A DNA stretch of 5,769 nucleotides. Source: Chloroflexota bacterium (lineage in GTDB: Bacteria; Chloroflexota; Dehalococcoidia; Bin125). Below the pieces are notes generated by a model. That model was not told the DNA's origin, made no database searches, and worked only from the letters and a program-made list of their open reading frames with translations. Positions 1-5,225 of the stretch are shown in pieces (position 1 is the stretch's first letter; each line of letters starts with the position of its first letter). Location of the stretch: positions 1-5,769 of the forward strand of contig JAPUIR010000005.1 in assembly GCA_027296805.1 (NCBI GenBank), written 5' to 3'. Made by a program: the position numbers and the translations under genes.

Positions 1-718
1 CGATCCCGAAGTCCGCCCCTCGCGTAGGGACCGTCTCGCACAGCTCGGCCATCGTGGCTGGGTCCTGCGGGTTCGGCAGGTGCTTGGGGAACGTGCCATC
101 CGACTCGCCGTTGATGACCTCTACTTCGCAGCCGATACGCCTCAACGCGTCGGGGCCCGTCAGCGTGGCGACACCGTTACCGGGATCGGCAACGACGCGA
201 AGTGGCCGCTCGAGCGCGAAGCGCTGCTCCAGCATCGCCAGATACTCGGGCGAAGCGGCGCACTGATCGACCTGCCCCTGCCCCGATTCGAAGTCGCCCT
301 CACGCGCGATGCCGTACACCGCCTGGATCGCCTCGGGTGCGAGCGGGATCCCGTCCAGCTCCAGCAGCTTGAGCCCGTTCATGTGCGTGGGGCTGTGGCT
401 GGCGGTCACCGCGACGCCGCCGCCGAAAGACTGGCTCGCGGCGACGAAGTACATCAGGGGCGATGGCGCCACCCCGATATCCGTGACCGACACCCCCGCC
501 GCCAGCACGCCCCGCACGAACCCATCCCGCAATGAAAGCGACGAGGGCCGGTTGTCGCGCGTAAGCGCGATCGCGTTGGAGTCGTACTCCCGCCGCAGGT
601 GAGTGGCGTAGGCGCGGCCGATCAGCTCCACCAACTCGGGTGTCAGGTCGCTGCCCACCTCGCCGCGAATGTCGTAGGCGCGGAAGATCAGCGGATTGAG
701 CGATGAGCCGGCGCTCAT
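1..718 (-). CDS. Phosphomannomutase/phosphoglucomutase family protein, paralog 2 (partial, C-terminus off the window)
   Basis: This gene starts at the ATG at 718 and stays open to the window edge, giving 239 codons. It belongs to the alpha-D-phosphohexomutase superfamily, which interconverts hexose 6- and 1-phosphates through a phosphoserine enzyme in the cytoplasm. Visible motifs are FRAYDIRG (residues 12-19), RDNRPSS (54-60), the phosphoserine loop TASHSP (105-110, catalytic Ser107), NGLKL with Lys117 (114-118), and VADPGNGVATLTG (176-188). Domain 1 and most of domain 2 are present. The metal loop DGDGDR is expected only a few residues past the edge and cannot be checked. The consensus loop is TASHNP, so Asn is replaced by Ser109 (codon 394-392, AGC). 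The start overlaps the stop of the upstream mutase by ATGA, and a GGAG lies 8 nt before it, so translational coupling is likely. The two proteins look roughly half identical by eye. Family assignment is firm; substrate (mannose or glucose phosphate) is not decidable, and a specialised or weakened enzyme is possible. Confidence 0.93.
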   Translation of the reverse strand, partial: MSAGSSLNPLIFRAYDIRGEVGSDLTPELVELIGRAYATHLRREYDSNAIALTRDNRPSSLSLRDGFVRGVLAAGVSVTDIGVAPSPLMYFVAASQSFGGGVAVTASHSPTHMNGLKLLELDGIPLAPEAIQAVYGIAREGDFESGQGQVDQCAASPEYLAMLEQRFALERPLRVVADPGNGVATLTGPDALRRIGCEVEVINGESDGTFPKHLPNPQDPATMAELCETVPTRGADFGI

Positions 719-2136
719 TGCTCCGGCTCCGCCGCCCCCTCGGGAATCGTCACGGACGAGTGTTTCGAGATCGCGTCCCACAGCATCGAACGGATGGCAT
801 CGAAGCGCTCCCGGCTCTCGGCCTCGATCCGGACCGACAGCGCGGGCGTCGTGTTGGAGGCACGGACGTGCGCCCAGCCGTCGGGGAACTCGATCCGCGC
901 GCCGTCCAGCTCCGACACCTCGTAGCGGTCGCGGAACTCCGCGGCCACGGCCTCCGCGACAGCGAACTTCTCCGCGTCGGCGCAGGGCAGCCCCACCTCC
1001 GGCGACGTGACATAGACGGGCATTCCCGCGAACAGACGCGACAGCGGCTCGCCCGCGTCCGCCACGATCTTCGCCACCACGCAAGCCGCATACACGCCGT
1101 CGTCGAGGCAGGGGTAGTCCTCGCCGAACATGATGTGCCCGCTGGCTTCGCCGCCGAACAGAATCCCCTCGGCCCGCATCTGGCGCCGAAACGTGGAGTA
1201 GCCGGTGCGAGCGAGGACGGGAACACCGCCGTGCGCGCGGATGTCTTCGATCGCGCTACGCGACGATTTCATGTCGACCAGGATGCGCGTGCCCGGATGG
1301 CGACGCAGCACGTCGCGCGCGATCAACGCCACGATCCAGTCGGCCTCGTAGCGCCGCCCGCCCTCGTCGACCAGGCCGAAGCGGTCGCCATCCCCGTCCC
1401 AGGCGAATCCGCAATCGGCGCCCTCCGCCACCACCCGATCGGCCAGGTCCCGCATCGTGGCGGCGTCTTGCGGGTTGGCGATGTGATTGGGGAATCCCTC
1501 AACGAGCTCCGCGTAGAGCGGCACCACGTCCGCCCCCGCCGCTTCCAGGGCGGGCGGCCCCGTCAGCGTGGCGACGCCATTGCCCGGGTCCGCCACGATG
1601 CGCAGCGGCCTGCCCAATTGGAAGCGCTCGCCCAGCATGCGCACGTAGGCGTCGTGGGGGCGCGCCTGCTCCAACGCGCCGTTCCCCGTTTCGAAATCAT
1701 CATCCCGCACGAGGCGGCCCACCGCCTGAATCTCCTCCGACAGGAGCGGCAGCGCCTCCTCCCGCAGCAACTTGAAGCCATTGAACTCGACTGGATTGTG
1801 ACTCGCCGTGACAGACACCGCCCCGTCGAATCCGCCCTCGGCCGCCGCGAAATAGGTCAGCGGACTCGGCGCCAGATCGATTCCGCTGACATCGGCCCCG
1901 CTCGCGCGAAGCCCGGCGATCACCGCCTCGTACAGCTGCGGGGAGCTGGGACGATTGTCGCGTCCAACGAGAACGCGGAGGCTGGTCCCAGGTCGCAGAC
2001 GCCTGAGGTAGGTCGAAAACGCACGCCCGATCCGCTCCGCGATCGCCGGGCTCAGATCGTCGTCCGGCCGTCCGCGGGCGATGCCACGGATGTCATAGGC
2101 GCGAAAGATATGGGGATTCAGCCCCGGAGCCGGCAT
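715..2136 (-). CDS. Phosphomannomutase/phosphoglucomutase (complete)
   Basis: A complete 473-residue alpha-D-phosphohexomutase, close to the roughly 460 residues of the Pseudomonas AlgC type. Such enzymes supply mannose-1-phosphate or glucose-1-phosphate for LPS, exopolysaccharide and nucleotide-sugar synthesis in the cytoplasm. All four domains show their signatures: FRAYDIRG (11-18), GRDNRPSS (58-65), phosphoserine loop TASHNP (110-115, Ser112), FNGFK with Lys122, metal loop DGDGDR (247-252), Lys290 in VDMKSSR, sugar-specificity loop GEASGH (329-334), and phosphate-binding RASNTTP (425-431) in domain 4. The consensus GHS before the sugar loop is GYS here (312-314, Tyr313), replacing a usually conserved active-site histidine. 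The start is the first ATG in frame and sits just before FRAYDIRG as in relatives; its upstream sequence is only a weak GGCGG-type ribosome site. The gene is first of two tandem paralogs and its TGA overlaps the next ATG. An intact, active mutase is most likely; whether PMM, PGM or both cannot be told from sequence alone. Confidence 0.96.
   Translation of the reverse strand: MPAPGLNPHIFRAYDIRGIARGRPDDDLSPAIAERIGRAFSTYLRRLRPGTSLRVLVGRDNRPSSPQLYEAVIAGLRASGADVSGIDLAPSPLTYFAAAEGGFDGAVSVTASHNPVEFNGFKLLREEALPLLSEEIQAVGRLVRDDDFETGNGALEQARPHDAYVRMLGERFQLGRPLRIVADPGNGVATLTGPPALEAAGADVVPLYAELVEGFPNHIANPQDAATMRDLADRVVAEGADCGFAWDGDGDRFGLVDEGGRRYEADWIVALIARDVLRRHPGTRILVDMKSSRSAIEDIRAHGGVPVLARTGYSTFRRQMRAEGILFGGEASGHIMFGEDYPCLDDGVYAACVVAKIVADAGEPLSRLFAGMPVYVTSPEVGLPCADAEKFAVAEAVAAEFRDRYEVSELDGARIEFPDGWAHVRASNTTPALSVRIEAESRERFDAIRSMLWDAISKHSSVTIPEGAAEPEQ
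727..730 (-). promoter_or_regulatory. Ribosome binding site of the second mutase
   Basis: GGAG on the minus strand, 8 nt before the ATG at 718 and inside the last codons of the upstream mutase. A second GGAG lies only 2 nt from the start, too close to be the main site. Its presence, with the ATGA overlap, supports 718 as the true start and coupled translation of the two paralogs. Confidence 0.6.
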
Positions 2137-2188
2137 GCGGGCATCGTACCGCCGCCGCGATCGGTCCGCCGTCGGCCTACGCGCCCGA

Positions 2189-2217
2189 TTGACACTGTGG
2201 GGTCCCCTTCATACCAT
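2189..2217 (+). promoter_or_regulatory. Sigma-70-type promoter for the hydrolase gene
   Basis: A perfect -35 hexamer TTGACA (2189-2194) is followed by a 17-bp spacer and TACCAT (2212-2217). The latter matches the -10 consensus at 4 of 6 positions, including the key first two bases and the last T. Initiation would fall near 2224, leaving a leader of about 90 nt before the hydrolase ATG. The spacer contains a short palindrome GGGGTCCCC (2199-2207) that could be a protein-binding half or full site, but this is only inference. The promoter sits in the 178-bp region between divergent genes. I found no comparably good promoter for the minus-strand mutases. Confidence 0.6.
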
Positions 2218-2302
2218 CCGCGCTGGCTCGCCCTTGCAGATCACTCCGGGCTGAACCGAAGCTGATCGTTCGCGATACGAGCCCTTCGCGGCACACGGAG
2301 CT

Positions 2303-2306
2303 GGAG
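2303..2306 (+). promoter_or_regulatory. Ribosome binding site of the alpha/beta hydrolase
   Basis: GGAG followed by 8 nt (AAAACGCC) before the ATG at 2315. It selects this start over the in-frame Met5 codon four codons later. Confidence 0.65.
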
Positions 2307-2314
2307 AAAACGCC

Positions 2315-3094
2315 ATGGACGAAAAGATGGTTACGGTCGCCAACGGCCGCTTTGAAGTACAGACCTTGGAAGCCGGCAGCGGCGAAGTCGTCGTCTTTCT
2401 GCACGGCGCGGGGGGGCTGACCTGGGACCCGTTCCTGGAGAAGCTGTCCGAGAGCTATCACGTGATCGCGCCCCACCTGCCGGGCACCGGCGACTCCACC
2501 GGCGGTGAATTCTTCCTCGACCATCACGACGCCTTTTACTTCTACCTCGACTTTCTCGACGCCCTCGACCTAGACCAGGTCCACCTGATCGGCCACTCGA
2601 TGGGCGGCTGGATGGCGACGGAGGTCGCCGCGCTCCAGCCCATGCGCTTCAAGACGCTGACGCTGCTCGCCCCCATCGGGCTCTGGAACGACGACTACCC
2701 GGTGCTCGACATCTGGGCCATGTTGCCGAATGAGATCGTCGAGGCCGTCTTCCACGACACCAACCACCCCGCCGCCAAGATGATGCTGGAAGTGCCTACG
2801 GACCCGATGGAGCTGGCCAAGATGCAGGTCGAGCAGACCAAGAACGGCCAGATCGCGGCGAAGTTCATGTGGCCCATTCCCGACAAGGGGCTCAAGCACC
2901 GCATCCACCGTGTCTCGACGCCAACGCTGGTGCTGTGGGGGGCCTCCGACAAGCTGGCACCCGTGCAGTACGCCGAGGACTTCGGGCGCCTGATCGCGGG
3001 CTCCACGGTCGAGATCATTGCCGACGCGGGACACATCCCCCAGCTTGAGCAGACCGACGCCACCCTGGAGAAGGTGCGGGCGCACCTGAGCTAG
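2315..3094 (+). CDS. Alpha/beta-fold hydrolase
   Basis: A 259-residue, soluble, single-domain alpha/beta hydrolase with no signal peptide. The parts of the catalytic machine can be read in order: oxyanion-hole motif HGAGG (30-34), nucleophile elbow GHSMGG (93-98, Ser95), acid WGASD (208-212, Asp212), and base AGH (238-240, His240). The cap lies between about residues 120 and 197 and includes WPIPDKGLKHRIHR. Length and layout match esterase, epoxide-hydrolase-like and meta-cleavage (C-C bond) hydrolase relatives; a serine nucleophile argues against true epoxide hydrolases and haloalkane dehalogenases, which use Asp. The gene is first of three same-strand genes and is followed by an acyl-CoA dehydrogenase after 87 bp. 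That context suggests a catabolic ester, lactone or C-C bond hydrolase feeding acyl chains to beta-oxidation-like steps, but the substrate is inference. A run of seven Gs (2410-2416) encodes part of the oxyanion-hole loop and the frame across it is intact. Confidence 0.93.
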   Translation: MDEKMVTVANGRFEVQTLEAGSGEVVVFLHGAGGLTWDPFLEKLSESYHVIAPHLPGTGDSTGGEFFLDHHDAFYFYLDFLDALDLDQVHLIGHSMGGWMATEVAALQPMRFKTLTLLAPIGLWNDDYPVLDIWAMLPNEIVEAVFHDTNHPAAKMMLEVPTDPMELAKMQVEQTKNGQIAAKFMWPIPDKGLKHRIHRVSTPTLVLWGASDKLAPVQYAEDFGRLIAGSTVEIIADAGHIPQLEQTDATLEKVRAHLS

Positions 3095-3123
3095 CATTCG
3101 GCGGCGAACAACGCCTTTCTTGG

Positions 3124-3146
3124 GGCCGGCGCGCAGCGCGCCGGCC
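3124..3146. repeat. Strong intercistronic GC hairpin (inverted repeat)
   Basis: Perfect 10-bp arms GGCCGGCGCG and CGCGCCGGCC flank a CAG loop. As DNA it is an 11-bp-arm palindrome around a central A. In RNA the stem can extend outward by a few G-U and G-C pairs. It sits 29 nt after the hydrolase stop and 35 nt before the acyl-CoA dehydrogenase start. No T-run follows on either strand, so it is not a classical intrinsic terminator. It may be an mRNA processing or stability element, a weak attenuator between the two genes, or a copy of a dispersed palindromic repeat. Confidence 0.7.
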
Positions 3147-3165
3147 TCGTCGATCCAATCGCGGC

Positions 3166-3170
3166 GGAGG
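3166..3170 (+). promoter_or_regulatory. Ribosome binding site of the acyl-CoA dehydrogenase
   Basis: GGAGG with an 11-nt gap to the ATG at 3182, slightly longer than ideal; it is followed by more Gs that could shift the pairing register closer to the start. Confidence 0.55.
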
Positions 3171-3181
3171 GGGCTGAGCCC

Positions 3182-4366
3182 ATGGACTTTCGTGATTCCG
3201 CCCAAGAGGCGTCCTGGCGGGCGGAGGTACGCGAATTTATCGAAGAATCCGCGCCCGACGCCTACCGCGACGGCAGCCAGATGGCCGGTCCGGTCTATGG
3301 GCGGGGGGACGACCTCTTCCAAGAATGGCGTGACGCCGTCGTCGCCCGAGGCTGGATGGCGCCCGCCTGGCCGCGCGAATACGGCGGCATCGACCTTTCG
3401 ATCATGCAGCAATTCATCATGACCGAAGAGTTCTCGCTGGCGCGATCGCCGCACCCCGGGGGGCGGGGTGTCTCCATGGTCGGCCCCACGATCATCCATC
3501 ACGGCAGCGACGAGCAGAAATCGGAACTGCTCAGCGGAACCCTCGACGGCAACCTGATCTGGGCCCAAGGCTTCTCGGAACCCGGCGCCGGCTCGGACCT
3601 CGCGTCCCTGCAACTGCGGGCCGTGCGAGACGGAGACGACTATGTCCTCAACGGGCAGAAGATCTGGACCTCCGACGCCACGACCTGCAACTGGCTCTTC
3701 GTCCTCGCCCGCACGGACCCCGACGCCCCCAAGCATCGCGGTATCTCCTACTTCGTCACCCCACTCGACGTACCCGGCCTCACGATCTCGCCCATCGTCG
3801 ACATGACGGGGGGCGGCGAGTTGTGCGAGACGTTCTTCGAGGATGTGCGCATCCCTGCCCGCTACCTCTTGGGGGAGGAGAACCGCGGTTGGTACGTCGC
3901 GATGACCACCCTCGACTTTGAGCGCAGCGGCATCGCGGGCGCCGTCGGTCTGCAGCTCCAACTGCGCGAGTTGATCGATCTCGCCCACATCCGCGCCCGC
4001 CGGGCAAGCCTCCCCGTCCGGGAGTCGCTCAAGCGCGAGCTCGCCGACCTCTGGATCGCGTCGCACGCCGCGCGCTTGATGTCGTACAACGTCGCCAGCA
4101 TGCAGTCGCGCGGCCTCGTGCCCAACCGCGAAGCGTCGCAGGTGAAGCTGTTTTCGTCCGAGATCCAGGTCCGTTCGGCCAACACCGCGGTCGCCGTCTT
4201 GGGCCTGCAGGGTCAGGTCACCGGCGCCGACGACCCCTGGGCAGTCAAGGCCGGGCGGCTGGCGCGTTACTACATGGGGGTCCTGCCCACGGTGATCGCG
4301 GGTGGAACGAGCGAGATCCAGCGCAATATCATCGCTACCCGCGGGCTGGGGCTTCCGCGCGCCTAA
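3182..4366 (+). CDS. Acyl-CoA dehydrogenase family protein
   Basis: A 394-residue flavoenzyme of the acyl-CoA dehydrogenase family, a normal full length. These enzymes introduce the alpha-beta double bond in acyl-CoA using FAD and pass electrons to electron-transfer flavoprotein. The N-terminal helical domain opens with MDFRD and runs to about 120. The beta domain carries GFSEPGAGSD (130-139) and QKIWTS (159-164), which contact flavin and substrate. The C-terminal helical domain ends with AGGTSEIQRNIIATRGLGLP (373-392). The position of the MCAD-type catalytic Glu (in YEGTS) is Gly374, so that base is absent. Glu247 in LDFER instead falls where isovaleryl-CoA dehydrogenase keeps its catalytic Glu, so an IVD-like geometry and a branched, cyclic or bulky substrate are plausible. 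The C-terminal signature resembles actinobacterial and proteobacterial FadE proteins of sterol or xenobiotic breakdown. The start is supported by GGAGG and by the conserved MDFRD opening. The exact substrate is unknown. Confidence 0.95.
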   Translation: MDFRDSAQEASWRAEVREFIEESAPDAYRDGSQMAGPVYGRGDDLFQEWRDAVVARGWMAPAWPREYGGIDLSIMQQFIMTEEFSLARSPHPGGRGVSMVGPTIIHHGSDEQKSELLSGTLDGNLIWAQGFSEPGAGSDLASLQLRAVRDGDDYVLNGQKIWTSDATTCNWLFVLARTDPDAPKHRGISYFVTPLDVPGLTISPIVDMTGGGELCETFFEDVRIPARYLLGEENRGWYVAMTTLDFERSGIAGAVGLQLQLRELIDLAHIRARRASLPVRESLKRELADLWIASHAARLMSYNVASMQSRGLVPNREASQVKLFSSEIQVRSANTAVAVLGLQGQVTGADDPWAVKAGRLARYYMGVLPTVIAGGTSEIQRNIIATRGLGLPRA

Positions 4367-4420
4367 TCGGCGCGGAACGACGCAGCCCGCGCCGAATCCG
4401 GCACGGAGCCACACAGGCAC

Positions 4421-4425
4421 AGGAG
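4421..4425 (+). promoter_or_regulatory. Ribosome binding site that fixes the SDR start
   Basis: AGGAG with a 5-nt spacer before the ATG at 4431. The reading frame is open further upstream, back to an ATG at 4302, but that stretch overlaps the dehydrogenase gene and encodes no SDR-like sequence. This site together with the typical SDR N-terminus sets the start at 4431. Confidence 0.75.
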
Positions 4426-4430
4426 CAGAC

Positions 4431-5204
4431 ATGGGCAGACTCGACGATCGTGTTGCAGTGATCACAGGCGGCGGACGCGGCATCGGGCGATCGATCGCCC
4501 TGGAGATGGCGCGGGAGGGCGCCACGATCGTGGTCTCGTCGCGAACGGCGGACGAGCTCAACGCCGTCGTCGCTGAAGCAGAGGGCTTGGGCGCTCGCGG
4601 TCTCGCCGTCGTCGCGGATGCGATGGACCGCGACAACAGCCGCGAGCCGGTCCGTGCCGCGATTCGCGAGTTTGGCCAGATCGACATCCTGGTCGCCAAC
4701 GTCGGTGGGGTGATCGGCCGTGAGCACGACGCCTTCACCCACGACGATGACGTCTGGGACGAAAACATCGTCCTCAACCTCACGACCACCTACTGGATCG
4801 TGCGCGAGGCGCTGCCTTCCATGAAAGAGCGGGGCTTCGGCCGCATCATCACGATCGGCTCCGGCTACTCCAAGCGCAGCGGCGGCACACTCTCCTACAC
4901 GACCGCCAAACACGCGCTCATCGGCTACACCCGATCGCTGGCCGCACAGGCCGCCCCCCACGGCATCACCGCCAACTTGCTCTGCCCCGGCTGGACCAAC
5001 ACACAGCTCGTCAACTGGGAGGCGCTCGGGGCGGCGCAGGGCACCGACGCCGAGGGTGGCCGCGCCTGGGCCGCCGCGCAGAATCTCGTCAACCGCGTGC
5101 TCGAGCCCGAAGAGCTGGGGCCGATGGCCGTCCTGCTCGCCGCGCCCGAGTCCTACGGGATCACCGGCCAGGTAATCAGCGTCGACGGCGGTTACAAGGT
5201 CTAG
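4431..5204 (+). CDS. Short-chain dehydrogenase/reductase (SDR), classical type
   Basis: A 257-residue classical SDR, a cytoplasmic NAD(P)-dependent oxidoreductase of alcohols and ketones. The Rossmann glycine motif TGGGRGIG spans 12-19. The NNAG-type motif is ANVGG (89-93). The structural Asn is Asn116 in VLNL. The active site is Tyr156 and Lys160 (YTTAK), with Ser144 as the likely catalytic serine, 12 residues before Tyr rather than the 13 seen in FabG. The C-terminus ITGQVISVDGGYKV is typical of FabG-like members. Arg16 and Arg38 near the cofactor's 2'-phosphate site, with no acidic residue ending the second beta strand, suggest NADP(H), which is inference. It lies 64 bp after the acyl-CoA dehydrogenase on the same strand, so it may oxidise a hydroxyacyl or cyclic alcohol intermediate of the same pathway, but classical SDRs are too versatile to name the substrate. 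It converges with the amidase gene 21 bp downstream. Confidence 0.94.
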   Translation: MGRLDDRVAVITGGGRGIGRSIALEMAREGATIVVSSRTADELNAVVAEAEGLGARGLAVVADAMDRDNSREPVRAAIREFGQIDILVANVGGVIGREHDAFTHDDDVWDENIVLNLTTTYWIVREALPSMKERGFGRIITIGSGYSKRSGGTLSYTTAKHALIGYTRSLAAQAAPHGITANLLCPGWTNTQLVNWEALGAAQGTDAEGGRAWAAAQNLVNRVLEPEELGPMAVLLAAPESYGITGQVISVDGGYKV

Positions 5205-5220
5205 GGGACTACAAGGTCTA
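5193..5220 (+). repeat. 11-bp direct repeat across the SDR stop codon
   Basis: TACAAGGTCTA occurs at 5193-5203 and again at 5210-5220, a 17-bp period with 6 bp between copies. The first copy encodes the final Tyr-Lys-Val of the SDR and the first two bases of its TAG stop. The second copy lies in the gap between the convergent genes and is in a different frame. It looks like a slippage or short-duplication scar. Confidence 0.85.
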
Positions 5221-5225
5221 AGCCG

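Noticed and set aside
703..2265. Long plus-strand open frame (520 codons) opposite the complete mutase
   Set aside because: It mirrors a gene with full mutase motifs on the minus strand. Its translation is Arg/His/Pro-rich without any recognisable domain, as expected of antisense frames in GC-rich DNA.
2410..2416. Run of seven Gs in the hydrolase gene as a possible slippage or phase-variation site
   Set aside because: The frame is intact on both sides, the run encodes the conserved oxyanion-hole glycines, and similar G-runs occur elsewhere in this GC-rich DNA.
3124..3146. Intrinsic terminator after the hydrolase
   Set aside because: The stem is strong but no T-rich tract follows on either strand, so it is listed as an inverted repeat instead.
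4302..4430. N-terminal extension of the SDR to the ATG at 4302
   Set aside because: It would overlap the dehydrogenase by 65 bp and adds 43 residues without SDR character. The ATG at 4431 has AGGAG 5 nt upstream and begins with the normal SDR N-terminus.
4485..4500. Perfect 16-bp palindrome GGGCGATCGATCGCCC inside the SDR gene
   Set aside because: It lies within codons for the conserved glycine-rich loop and following helix. CGATCG-type words are frequent throughout the window, so coincidence of coding and composition is the simpler explanation.
2570..4789. Very long minus-strand open frame (739 codons) opposite the hydrolase, dehydrogenase and SDR
   Set aside because: It runs antisense across three well-supported genes, has a low-complexity composition and shows no family motif. 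Lack of stops is a side effect of GC-rich codon use.
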